Assembly (NCBI GenBank): GCA_029718625.1
Contig: CM056376.1
Span: 111,640,373 to 111,704,372 of the forward strand
Source: Synaphobranchus kaupii
Taxonomy: Eukaryota; Chordata; Actinopteri; Anguilliformes; Synaphobranchidae
Reading direction: 5' to 3'
Length of the DNA: 64,000 nt
This document shows, one piece after another, positions 25,480-36,906 of this stretch. Position numbers and translations under genes: made by a program. The stretch's first letter is position 1, and each line of letters opens with the position of its first letter. A model generated the notes under the pieces. It saw nothing but the letters and a program-made list of their open reading frames with translations. It searched no databases and was not told the origin of the DNA.

Positions 25480-26940
25480 AAGCTCCTCTGTGCTGTGCTA
25501 GTGAGAGTCACAGAGCTCCTCTGTGCTGCGCTAGTGAGAGTCAGAGAGCTCCTCTGTGCTGCGCTAGTGAGAGTCAGAGAGCTCCTCTGTGCTGTGCTAG
25601 TGAGAGTCACAGAGCTCCTCTGTGCTGCGCTAGTGAGAGTCACAGAGAGCTCCTCTGTGCTGCGCTAGTGAGAGTCAGAGAGCTCCTCTGTGCTGTGCTA
25701 GTGAGAGTCACAGAGCTCCTCTGTGCTGCGCTAGTGAGAGTCACAGAGAGCTCCTCTGTGCTGCGCTAGTGAGAGTCACAGAGCTCCTCTGTGCTGCGCT
25801 AGTGAGAGTCAGAGAGCTCCTCTGTGCTGTGCTAGTGAGAGTCACAGAGCTCCTCTGTGCTGCGCTAGTGAGAGTCACAGAGAGCTCCTCTGTGCTGTGC
25901 TAGTGAGAGTCACAGAGATCTCCTCTGTGCTGTGCTAGTGAGAGTCACAGAGCTCCTCTGTGCTGTGCTAGTGAGAGTCACAGAGCTCCTCTGTGCTGCG
26001 CTAGTGAGAGTCACAGAGCTCCTCTGTGCTGTGCTAGTGAGAGTCACAGAGCTCCTCTGTGCTGCGCTAGTGAGAGTCACAGAGCTCCTCTGTGCTGCGC
26101 TAGTGAGAGTCACAGAGCTCCTCTGTGCTGCGCTAGTGAGAGTCACAGAGCTCCTCTCTGCTGCGCTAGTGAGAGTCAGCTCCTCTGTGCTGTGCTAGTG
26201 AGAGTCACAGAGCTCCTCTGTGCTGCGCTAGTGAGAGTCACAGAGCTCCTCTGTGCTGTGCTAGTGAGAGTCACAGAGCTCCTCTGTGCTGTGCTAGTGA
26301 GCGTCACAGAGCTCCTCTGTGCTGTGCTAGAGAGAGTCACAGAGAGCTCCTCTGTGCTGTGCTAGTGAGAGTCACAGAGCTCCTCTGTGCTGTGCTAGTG
26401 AGAGTCACAGAGCTCCTCTGTGCTGCGCTAGTGAGAGTCACAGAGCTCCTCTCTGCTGCGCTAGTGAGAGTCAGAGAGCTCCTCTGTGCTGTGCTAGTGA
26501 GAGTCACAGAGCTCCTCTGTGCTGCGCTATTGAGAGTCACAGAGCTCCTCTGTGCTGTGCTAGTGAGAGTCACAGAGCTCCTCTGTGCTGTGCTAGTGAG
26601 CGTCACAGAGCTCCTCTGTGCTGTGCTAGAGAGAGTCACAGAGAGCTCCTCTGTGCTGTGCTAGTGAGAGTCACAGAGCTCCTCTGTGCTGCGCTAGTGA
26701 GAGTCACAGAGCTCCTCTGTGCTGTGCTAGTGAGAGTCACAGAGCTCCTCTGTGCTGTGCTAGTGAGCGTCACAGAGCTCCTCTGTGCTGTGCTAGAGAG
26801 AGTCACAGAGAGCTCCTCTGTGCTGTGCTAGTGAGAGTCACAGAGCTCCTCTGTGCTGCGCTAGTGAGAGTCACAGATAGCTCCTCTGTGCTGTGCTAGT
26901 GAGAGTCACAGAGAGCTCCTCTGTGCTGTGCTAGTGAGTC
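25480..26940. repeat. Minisatellite, 33-bp unit, about 43 copies
   Basis: The unit contains GAGCTCCTCTGTGCTGTGCT then AGTGAGAGTCACA, with TGT/TGC variants and a 35-bp form carrying an extra AG. Each unit contains GAGCTC. Variant units (GAGCGTC followed by CTAGAGAGAG) recur at spacings of 299 and 167 bp, about nine and five units, showing higher-order duplication. The array ends in a small palindrome, CTAGTGAGTCACTAG. Confidence 0.97.
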
Positions 26941-27811
26941 ACTAGTCACTAGCGTCCCGCCCTTCAGGAACTCACATATTCCGCCATTTCAAGCAATTAA
27001 CATTTTCTTCTCTTTATTCCTCCAAATAGGAATGGAAAAAATTTCAATTATCTGTCCCGACAAACATTGATAGTCTTAATAACCATGTCTTATTTGAAGG
27101 CATGTCATTATAACAAGAAAAAATAAAACCTCACCGCACAGGCAGTTGCTATGCATGAAGTGAAGGAAGGCCTGCTTTTACTGTTTTTCCACTGGATAGC
27201 ATGTGTGTAGTTGAGTCAGCCGACCTTTTGTGTTGAAGACCACAGGCTGGTGTGAACTCCTTTCATCTTTGGAAACACTGTTGCAGCTCCATGAATGATG
27301 TCTCCAGTTGCGTAATATTGCTGTTGGTCAGCCCTTATTTTTTTGTTGTTGAAAAAGACGTGTTTTTACCACTTTATACATTTGTTTTTAATGTTCTTGT
27401 TTTGATCAGAAAGGTCTTGGAGAAAGCTGTCTCTGAGCCAGTTAATTCTGCAGTCATGAGAAAACTGTTTATTCCTCTGGACAGCAGCTCAAATACAGAG
27501 CTGTTTGTACAAGTTACACAAAAGAAAAGCAAAATAACGATAATAATAGATAGTAACGGAAATGTCAACCTCAACACAACCTCCAGAATGTTAATTCACA
27601 AAGTTTACTAATACATTCCTGACATTTCTCTCTGTTTTATAAAATGCAAATAAATATTTTTCAATATCCAATATCAAATATTTTTCTTTAAGAAACAGAG
27701 CTTACATAAAATGGCCAACGGCTGTGGAAAAGGCATTATAAATGTATACAAGTATCTTATGCTGTAGCAGTATATTTGACCTGGAAGATAAATCAGGGCC
27801 CTAAAAACACA

Positions 27812-28257
27812 GGCCTTAGACTCATCCTAACCTCACACTCTCTCTGACTTCACCTGCAGGAAGCCTTAGACTCATCCTAACCTCACACTCTCTCTGACTT
27901 CACCTGCAGGAAGCCTTAGACTAATCCTAACCTCACACTCTCTCTGCACTTCACCTGCAGGAAGCCTTAGACTAATCCTAACCTCACACTCTCTCTGCAC
28001 TTCACCTGCAGGAAGCCTTAGACTCATCCTAACCTCACACTCTCTCTGACTTCACCTGCAGGGAGCCTTAGACTCATCCTAACCTCACACTCTCTCTGAC
28101 TTCACCTGCAGGAAACCTTAGACTCATCCTAACCTCACACTCTCTCTGACTTCACCTGCAGGAAGCCTTAGACTAATCCTAACCTCACACTCTCTCTGCA
28201 CTTCACCTGCAGGAAGCCTTAGACTAATCCTAACCTCACAGTCTCTCTGCACTTCAC
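27812..28257. repeat. Minisatellite, 50-51-bp unit, nine copies
   Basis: The unit contains CCTTAGACTCATCCTAACCT, then CACACTCTCTCTGACTTCAC, then CTGCAGGAAG. Variants have CTAATCC for CTCATCC and CTGCACTTC for CTGACTTC. Each complete unit carries a pyrimidine-rich run followed by CTGCAG, resembling a 3' splice site on the + strand, the direction of ppp3ca transcription. Confidence 0.96.
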
Positions 28258-28512
28258 GGCACAAAAAAAATAAATATGCAATATTTGTCCATTGATTCTG
28301 TACCGTCACATGTACTGACTATCTTCACTCATGAACTTTACCGGACATTATTACCATCAGTTCTCTGCATGAGAAAGCATTAGGAATTGTGCCTGCCGTA
28401 TTATGGTGGAATATGTTCTAAATGGATTCTAGTAATTGAGGTGTGGTTATTAGTGCGTACTGGTTTGTTAATATGCATGTTGTGTAACAATGAGGAGAGT
28501 AGTTGGTGTCCT

Positions 28513-28625
28513 GGGGCCGGTTGCACCAGCTGTGCATAAGTAAGAACTAAGCCTAGTTGTAACTTAAATCTCTACTAAGTTACAACTTGCGCACTACTAA
28601 AATAAAACCTGTTGCACCACAAAAT
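28513..28625 (+). mobile_element. Probable DNA-transposon end
   Basis: Begins GGGGCCGGTTGCACCAGCTG and contains an internal inverted repeat (GTTGTAACTTA and TAAGTTACAAC) and a further GTTGCACCAC block. The terminus resembles that of the MITE at 5.6 kb. The right end was not found, so the extent is unknown. Confidence 0.5.
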
Positions 28626-29367
28626 ATAGTTAGAACGTAACCCTACGTATAAACTAAATATTTACGCAAGCCATTGACCAGGAATAACGGCGTAATTAAT
28701 AATGTTTCAATGGCAGACCGATTTGAATAACGTTGACGAATTGCTTTAAAACTATGAACCTCGTCATCGCCAACAATTTTGCAATATACACTGCATTCTC
28801 CGCACTTGTATGACGACGTTGATATCTACGCCTGTCTGGTTTTAAGAGAGAGGGCATAATTGTAGGCTAATGAGATTAACAGACATGCTAGCGGCTGATC
28901 TCCAGCACGAAACTGATAGGAACGGAGCGCTTTAACGACACTTTACGACTTTAACTAACAGCTTGATCGTGTCACAGTGGCTACTAAGCTGGATTCGCTG
29001 ATAGAAGTTGAAGTAGCTTTCTAATAATGGTGGGTCAATGATACATAACTAATTTGCGTCACCAAGGTAACATTCCTAATGCAACGCTATTTCCTGTTTA
29101 CATTTTTTAATGGCGCTCATTGGATCAATAAACGTCGCCAAACTCCTATCCTTCTCCAGTGCAACAGCAGTCATTAATGGCGTGCTGCTTCCAGTAAAGT
29201 GCTCACAGGGTACCTTTACCAGTAAAGGGGTTTTATTTACAACATAGAGGTTTTGATTGACAGTGGATGCTCCTCAACAGCCCTGTTTCACAATCAGTTG
29301 TCAAAGCAAAAGGAAAGAAGATGGCTGAATGCATAGTCTCACAACACCCCCATCCCCCTCACTCCCA

Positions 29368-29591
29368 CACATTACATTACATTACAGGCATTTAGCAGAC
29401 GCTCTTATCCAGAGCGACTTACACCATGTCTTATTACATATTATCCATTTATACAGCTGGATATATACTGAAGCGATTCAGGTTAAGTACCTTGCTCAAG
29501 GGTACAACGGCAGTGTCCTACCTGGGAATCAAACCTGCAACCTTTTGGTTACAAGGCCAGTTCCTTAACCATTATACTACACTGCCGCCCC
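29368..29591 (-). mobile_element. tRNA-derived SINE, second family, same 3' stem-loop tail
   Basis: Read on the minus strand it begins GGGGCGGCAGTGTAGTATAA and continues with a TGGTTAAGGAACTGG motif. It has a B box, GGTTTGATTCC, and a body containing TACCCTTGAGCAAGGTACTT. It ends in GCTCT-GGATA-AGAGC, GTCTGCTAAATG and ATGTA repeats. The head is tRNA-like but unlike that of the 24.4-kb SINE, while the tail is homologous. A short CCACACA is present at both sides and may be a target-site duplication. Confidence 0.85.
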
Positions 29592-30162
29592 ACACAATCA
29601 TTTCTAGGTTTTTAAATGACCATCGGCTAAAGTAGTCAAAGAACACTGGAGAAGAACATATTAGTTTGACAAGTGCACTTGAGTTCCTGTTGGTGTCATC
29701 TGGCATCTCCACAGTAGCATAACTGTCAGGAGGGAGGAAGAGGTGCCTTGTTTCTGGGCTTTTCTATGTCTGTAGGCGTAATTGCACTGTCCATTCTCCT
29801 TTTATTAAAGGATAGGTACCCCTTTCTTCTTTACAACATGTGAACATCCTTTTCTTGTTAAAGGGTTGGTTTGCAGAGCTGTACGTCTCTCTCTGCTGTA
29901 TGGAACAAGCTGTCCTCAGGATACATTAATAAAAATAGGCAAGGAACCTCTGTCTTGAGTTTTCACCCTCAGACCATTAAGGGGGCTGTGTTCGCTTAAC
30001 TGTCTTATTTTCACCTAATTGGCTTGGTTAAGAGTTATTATTATTTATTTAGTTTTAGAAAGGACTGTTTTTTTTGTGTGAAATGGAAAGTTTCCTGTCT
30101 CCCCTCAACTAAATGACGTATTCTCTAAATATTGTTTCCACTATAAATAGCACACCCTACAG

Positions 30163-30257
30163 TGTTCTAGAACTCCATTGCTTTCCCACAGCATTTGAAT
30201 GTTCAGTTAAGAGCATTCTAATCACATATATGTGATCTTAAATCTTAAAGGGTTAAA
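30163..30257. mobile_element. Interspersed repeat, copy B
   Basis: TGTTCTAGAACTCCATTGCT, AGTTAAGAGCATTCTAATCA and TGTGATCTTAAATCTTAAAG match copy A near 20.1 kb with a shorter interior. Confidence 0.7.
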
Positions 30258-31128
30258 GGGTTGATGGAAGGGTGTGGAACCCATTTTGCTGAAGCAGTGA
30301 GAAATGGAGGTGTCCTGTGCCTCGGGGGTACCAGTCACTCAGCACAATCATTCTTCACCTCTCTATAGCCCCTCAGGCCCTAGAGCAAACCCCTTCAGAT
30401 ACAATGCATCAACTTGTGGTCCCATTTCAGAAAGTGAGAGGATCCTCTGTCACAGATTGATTTTTTTTTCTCCCCCCGCCCCCTTTCACAATCTGATCTC
30501 ATTAGGCATCAGTGTCAGGCTCAGGTTTGGCGTGGCTTCACGTCTGTGCGCAAGCTAGCGATTAAAGTCTTCCTGATCCTAACAGCAGTAATGGCCTTTT
30601 TGAGCCAATCAAAAGGCTATGTTCTCCATGGCCAAACACGATGCGATGCCAGTACCATTTGACAAAACTGCCTTAGATCCTTGAGACCTTTCAATGATCC
30701 ATGTTACTAACCACAAACTGAATATTTTCAGCATATGAAAGAAGAGTTACATTGAAACGTATTTTGAAAACTGTCGGTCATGTGTAGGAATTCTTCTGCT
30801 GCCGGAAAGGGTTTAAGTTTTTTCAGACTGCGCTGAATAACATGACAGCTTCACCCCTTTTTGGGAATCTGGAGAAGCCTCGCTGTGTTCAAAGCTGCCT
30901 GCTCCATCATCCATGTCACCACTCGCATTTTCACAACAAAATCCTCCCAGCCAATCAGTCAGGAGAATCCAATACCACACTTCCTCTGCATAACTGATTT
31001 TTGATTGTATGTTTTTTCCCCCTCTTTTTAACTATAGGCTAATTAAATTTGAATATGCAACTTAGAGACAGGAGAGACAGACATTGGGAAAGGAGAATGG
31101 ATTTTGGACACGGAGCTCCCCCAAAACA

Positions 31129-31206
31129 GCCCTTCTGTCTGCATAATAAGCCCCCCTCTGTCTGCATAATAACCCCCCTCCATCTGCGAAATAATCCCCC
31201 TCTATG
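31129..31206. repeat. Short tandem repeat, about 26-bp unit, three copies
   Basis: CCCCTCTGTCTGCATAATAA, with TCCATCTGCGAAATAA in the third copy. Confidence 0.8.
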
Positions 31207-31532
31207 GAGGAGGGAGAGGTAGCATGCATTTCCAAGCACAGCCATGCAGTCGTTTCAGCTGCCAGGAGCTCTGCTTCCTCTAATTAAATCAGTGGAATCT
31301 CAGGCAGCCAAAGTTTTTATTGCTTTTCTTTTATTATCAGCACCTCTCTACCAACTGAATTCCCTGTCCTCTGTGACAGGATGGGAGCTGAAACGTTTTG
31401 TGCTCACCGCCTCCCCACCCCTCAGGCATTATGAGGTTCAGCGATGACATTACATCTGAAGCCCCATCCATCTCCAATAAAAAGCCAATTTTTAGTCGTG
31501 TCGTCTCTTTTGTCAGTCATTCCAGCACACAG

Positions 31533-31552
31533 CCCCCCCCCCCCCCCCCCCC
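31533..31552. repeat. Poly-C run, 20 bp
   Basis: Uninterrupted C run. Confidence 0.9.
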
Positions 31553-32938
31553 ACACTACTCCCTCAGGGGATCGGATTGGTTGCCGTGGAGCCCGCGACT
31601 CTCAGTGAACGCACCTGCCTCAACTCAAGGGAGTTTGTTGCTGGCATCTTGGAACTTTTGGAGCGTTCCCGTTGAAAACCACCCCCATGCCGGCACGCCT
31701 TTTGTACCCATGGGAAAAGGGAAATCCCTCCATGCGTGTTCCCGAGCTGCCCACATCCACACACCCAAACTCCATTGACTTTAGTACTGTGGAATGATCC
31801 TGAAGGTTCAGACTTCCACTCCTGTGGTCATCCTCTTTGTCGGCAAAGTTTACACCTGCGAGGCTGGGCAGGCTCTCTGCTAACAGAGCCTTGTGCTTTA
31901 GCAACCGAGCAATGTGACAGGCTCTGCTTCCCTTTGGTCTTAAAAGTGCAAGCAGGGTACCCTGTACAGCACTGGTTTCTAAACTTTTTAATATTGGGAA
32001 ACAAATAAAAAGTTTTGTACCTTTCTGGCACCTGTCAAATACACATACAAGCTTAGCCTAGTGGACTACAGACTCATTCTGGGACCCACCTCATACACTC
32101 CCACCACCCATTGTGGGTCTTTATAGTAACTACATCATATTGTAATTCAGAATTTAATAAATATATTTCACAGCATGACATATTGCTTACATTATTAAAT
32201 TACTCTCAAATCTGTTTATCATTGCCATTTGTGGAATGGAATTGTGATGCGATCAGATCAACGCATACCCATTTCCTCATAGTCAGTTGGCAAAGGGAAA
32301 AATACGTTCCTTTAGCTATTAATTTGGTATGCTTACAACTCGAAATGTATCAGAAGTTACCAAATAATAATCTATTATTTCTACAGCAAGTTGCTAATGC
32401 AAACTGATTTGGCTTAATAGATGGAGTAACTACAGCATGCTTTGCTAACCTTCCTTTGTACATTGGGATGAGTGTTTTTTCCAGTATATCAAACAACTTC
32501 GGTGGCCGCGGGAGAAAATGGCTGAATATTATCCATGATCCAAAAAGTTCACATGATATCTCGCTCCCACTCAAAGTTAATGCTTCTGGCTAGCAGATAA
32601 GTGTACCACATTTCCTCAATGTAAGGTTTACAAATAAGTTCTCTATGAAAGGGTGTTCTATCAAGTAGCCAAGGATGAGAGGTGGGGCTTTGACGTCAAC
32701 CACTGACGTGTTTGAGTCAATCAAAATGCTTGGCTGCCTACAGCGGAACTGTTTCATTGGTTGACTTTCCGGGTTGTGACAGGTAGGCATGGGTTTTTAT
32801 GTTTGTGTGGTTCTCCCTGCACATTCTGCTTACAAATTTGGAATCGACTCATGAAGTCATGCCTTCAATTTTACAAACCCCTTTCTCTCACTCCCTGTCC
32901 TTTTGCTGCCTCCTTTTTATATAACACTTTCAGATCAG

Positions 32939-32939
32939 T

Positions 32940-32967
<28 letters not shown>
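32939..32967. repeat. (CA)n microsatellite
   Basis: Short, almost pure CA tract. Confidence 0.93.
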
Positions 32968-32971
<4 letters not shown>

Positions 32972-35900
32972 CATTAGAAGTACCCTTGATGATTTATAAG
33001 CCTTAATCGCAAAAGTTTGGAGTTTAGGTGCTGTTTTGTCATTTTCCCCACAGGCATTTTAAACAAGAAAGAAAATAAATTCTTAGGCAGGCAAAGAGGC
33101 ACAGAGGCAAGATATGGAAACATCAATTTGCCTCAGTCAGTAGGGCCTCTGAGTTCACACAGTGAAACCCCTTCGCTAAATTATTATATTTTATTTTATT
33201 TTTTAACTCATGATGATCTGCCCAGTACTACACGTGTGTTTGCCCAGGGAGGAGAAGTGGAGACTAAATGGGCTGAGATGGAGAGAGAGAGGAAGAGAGA
33301 TAAATGAAATGATGTCTGTTACGGAATCACCATCATGAAAAACACCGTTTGAAAAAATGTGTCTCAGGAAATGGTCCTCAGTTTTTCCCCTTCTACCACC
33401 CGTGTAGAAGCCAAGAGAGTCATGGCATATTGCCACGGGAACCAGCCGTGAAAACCTTGGGAGCAAGGTCGCTGGCATGCCTTAGCAGTCAAGCGTCGAA
33501 CCCGGGACAGGACTTGGGATGGGATGGGTTCTCAGAGGTCCCATGCCCAGTCACCCAGAATGCTCCACTCCATAGAGTTCTCCCCCTGGTTTGTGGAGGC
33601 CAGGCCTGGGTCAAATGCTTTATTTGGAATGCACTGCCTCTTCAGATGCCCGTAGCATTTGACAGCACCGCATTTGATCCTTGAGAATTTTGGATGAAAT
33701 CCGTACACATGAAAGAAGAATCCCGTTCTAAATATGGGTGAAAGTGAATGTTTCTCTTCAAAACTGTAATCTGCAGGAATTGTAGTAAAAACCGTTTGAT
33801 CCAGGCCTGCTGGAGCTCACTTTCCTGTTCATTCAGGATTAGTTTTGGGACCGTTGAGAGCTCCATTCTGCTCTTCCTCAACTGTCAAAATAAAATGACC
33901 ACAACACTTACTCACCTGTACTGGGACTGACCGTGTCGCACGCAAAGAGCTGGGGTGTCACGTTTCCACCTTTCCCCTGTTTGTTTCAGTGGCCAGGCTT
34001 CTACTCACACAGTCAGCTTTTAGGACTTCAGTCTGATTGAATCTGTCAAAACTGTCAGTCTGGCCACAGAGGACATTACATTGCATTGCAGTATGAACTT
34101 TGAATAGATGAGTCACATCACACAGATGTGACCATAAGGTGGCCTTAGAGTACAGCTCATCTTAAAATGGCCCACTTACACTAGTTTTTGTTTATACTGG
34201 GAGAATTGCATTTTCAGTTGGAATAACAACCCCAAGATAGAACCCCCAGGCCTTAGCCCTCCCCAAAAGTTAATGGATCTCCATAACTCCTGCTCCAGAA
34301 ATGAGCCAGAGTCTAACTTTGGTCATCAGGCATTCTGCAGAGTGAGATGTTTCCAAGTACACATTTCAGTTTGAAATGCAATGTCGTGGGAATTGAGATA
34401 TGTTGTTTGAGAAGTGCGGCCATTAGTACATATTTTCCAGGATGAAGCATTGCGTCTTTAGCCTGACCAATATCGATCAGCTTAGAAATATGAGTTCACA
34501 TTTCGTTTTCTGTGAATGGATGTGAGGTTGTTAGCACCTAATAAATTCTCTTCCTTGCCCTTTTCTGAGTATTATTTTGAAAGCCAACAATAACTGAAAC
34601 AATATCCTGTCAATATAAAGTGAGAGCAAGATGTCTGCATGCAGTATAACCTATTTATTTACTCCTCTCATTCAGCATCATACCTTAGTGATACAATGAT
34701 GTGTGTCCTCTGTATCTGATCATGAATGGTTGACAAAACACATCAGCAAAATAAGTGGTTATATAAAATAATATTGTGTAAATTAATTATTGAACTGAAT
34801 TAATTCATTGGTGGCTTATCAGAAGTGGGAGGTGTTTGCCAATCCGCCTGTTTGGAGTGCTGGGAACCCAGTGAGTTACAGCTGAAGCAACAGCCAATCA
34901 GCCGGAACCTTAAGGCCGTAGCTGTACAATCGGTGCTGGGAGGTGTGGCCGAGCAGAGCAGGCTGTTGTCAATAGGTGCTCAGAGGTTTGGCCAATAGGA
35001 GCATAGGAGGCAGGGCTGAAATGTACAGACAGTGTGAGGAGATGTTGCTAGCAAAGGTGCAGATACTTCACACAAAGCTTGGGTGAGATATTAATAAGGG
35101 CATGGCTGAGGTCCTGAGGGCTGTTTGTAAAAATAAAGACAAGCAGTGACGTGCTTTGCACATGTCAATCATGTCAATTGTCAAACATGCCCGTAGACCA
35201 AGGAAAAGAACTACAGACACGGCAATGTCAATTTAGGGTGGCTCCCCTCAACATTCCTGACATTGTTTGTCCACTGTTGAGCAATTCAGAGACAGACAGC
35301 CACCTCAGAATGTGCTACATGTCAACATTAAGAAGGATCCATTTTGTGATGTCAAAAGCATGGCGAAAGCCTCAAAGAGAAATCGCCTCCATTAGCTCTG
35401 CACAAGTCCCTCGCACCTCTTCGACACTCAGAGGTGGGAAGGGAGGGGCGCATATCATAGCATTAGCCACTCCATATGTGCAGAGGCTACCCAGAGATCC
35501 GTTTAAATAGGTTTTGTGTACATTCATTTGGGACGAAGGAGGCAACAGCCCCATTTAAATTAGGAACCAGATGCTAAACTGTCCTTGCAATTACGGGTGA
35601 AAACACACTCTTACACTGGGGAGTCTAGTCTATGCCCTTGCTTTGAGCTAAATTGCCATGTCAAAGTTTCCAAATGTTAGTTTTTTTAACTGCAGTTGTA
35701 GCTTAGTTATAATTAATTTCTGCTACAGACTGGCTGGTTTTTGTGAAGTTGTATAATTGCATGAAGTATTAATACTTTCTCATTTCCTTCCTAATTGAGA
35801 TTAATTGTGTTACTGCTTGAAGCAGTGTCCTTTTATAAGGCTAAATTAATAATACCATTTTTTAAGGCATTTTAATTTAAATACGTTTTCTTACAGTTCA

Positions 35901-35993
35901 GACACAAAGATCAATAAATGTTTTAATATATTTTCATATAAATAGATTTAGAGGTGAATTATGTGTTCCATGTTGTCTAACAAACAGACTTGA

Positions 35994-36009
35994 GGGGGGG
36001 GGGGGGGGG
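35994..36009. repeat. Poly-G run, 16 bp
   Basis: An uninterrupted G run just before the LINE insertion site. A second, shorter G run follows the LINE, so the element inserted between two G-rich stretches. Confidence 0.9.
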
Positions 36010-36030
36010 TTTAGAGGCTAACATTGATAG

Positions 36031-36520
36031 TGCTGGCTTGCTCAATGCCCCAAAAATGAATTACAAAAAGTATGGTGAAAGTATATGTTCTTATGCACTA
36101 AAGGTTTGGAACAAACTCCCATCACAAATAAGACAAGCAACCTCTGTCGATAGTTTTAAGAAACAGCTCAAAACCCATTTTTATGATCTTGCTTTCAATT
36201 AATTCCACCTTTTTATTTTAACACCATTGTTATTTTATATTTCTTTTATATTTCTTATACTTGTTTTATGCTTTTTATATCTTAGGATTGTTTTTATCAT
36301 TATCAATTTATTTTATTACTATTATTATTTTATTTGTATTTATTTTATTTCTACTATTATCATTTTCAATGTATGTAGTACTATTATTATCTTATTTTTT
36401 ATCTTATCTTAATACCTGTGTTATTGATTTCCATTGTTTTTCTTGTAAAGCACTGTGAGCTGCATTTCATGTTATGAAAGGTGCTATATAAATAAAGTTT
36501 ATTATTATTATTATTATTAT
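36031..36520 (+). mobile_element. 5'-truncated LINE with 12-bp target-site duplication
   Basis: The insert is about 490 bp. It consists of the ORF2 tail, an AT-rich 3' UTR, a terminal region with AAAGCACTGTGAGCTGCATT and GGTGCTATATAAATAAAG, and a (TTA)n tail. It is flanked by perfect copies of TAACATTGATAG (36019-36030 and 36521-36532), the target-site duplication of a target-primed insertion. 5' truncation is normal for LINEs. Confidence 0.88.
36032..36202 (+). pseudogene. C-terminal end of a LINE ORF2 (reverse transcriptase protein)
   Basis: Fifty-six codons end in TAA and contain SYALKVWNKLPSQIRQATSV followed by DSFKKQLKTHF. The W-N-x-LP-x-x-IR-x-A-x-S-x-x-SFK-x-x-LKT pattern is the familiar extreme C-terminus of ORF2 proteins in fish non-LTR retrotransposons. 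It is a remnant left by 5' truncation on insertion, with no promoter or start of its own. The upstream ATG that makes a longer frame lies in the flanking DNA next to a poly-G tract. I cannot assign the clade with certainty. Confidence 0.8.
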
Positions 36521-36822
36521 TAACATTGATAGGAGGGGGGGGCAACATGCAGATGAAATCTTGGCAGCAAAATGGACTGCTCTGATTGTTCCCTGAGGCA
36601 ACAGTATTTCTCAAATTTAATGAAACCAAAATAAGTCCCTTTCAAAAGCACAATTAGCCTAATTGAGTATAAATGCAGTAGCAGACAGTGCTTTCTGTGG
36701 GTTAAAGAGCGACGCCTTGCCAAGCGTTGCCATGTGAACACTGCAGATCCACTCCACAGCTGTGGCAGAAGTGCTCATGATCAGCAAGGGGGATCATTAT
36801 TTACCACAACTATCTGCCATTC

Positions 36823-36906
36823 AGCACACACACACACGCGCACACACACAAACACATACACTCGCACACATACGCGCGCACACACATGCACACACATGCA
36901 CACACA
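36823..36906. repeat. (CA)n-rich tract
   Basis: CA with GCGC, AACACATACACTC and CATG interruptions. Confidence 0.9.

Noticed and set aside
25452..26664. Periodic ORFs on both strands in the 33-bp array
   Set aside because: A 33-bp unit without stops is open by arithmetic; the peptides are pure repeat and there is no start context or conservation signal.
27252..27611. 119-codon + strand ORF
   Set aside because: AT-rich, low-complexity hydrophobic start, no recognised motif, not flanked by splice sites; likely chance.
31966..32110. Possible hAT-like repeat (CACTGGTTTCTAAACTTTTT)
   Set aside because: It resembles common transposon ends, but neither boundary nor an inverted partner could be identified.
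35151..35510. 119-codon + strand ORF
   Set aside because: No domain or codon bias; a chance frame in intron 1.
36227..36458. ORFs in the AT-rich stretch after the LINE ORF
   Set aside because: This is the 3' UTR of the LINE fragment; the hydrophobic composition comes from T-rich sequence.
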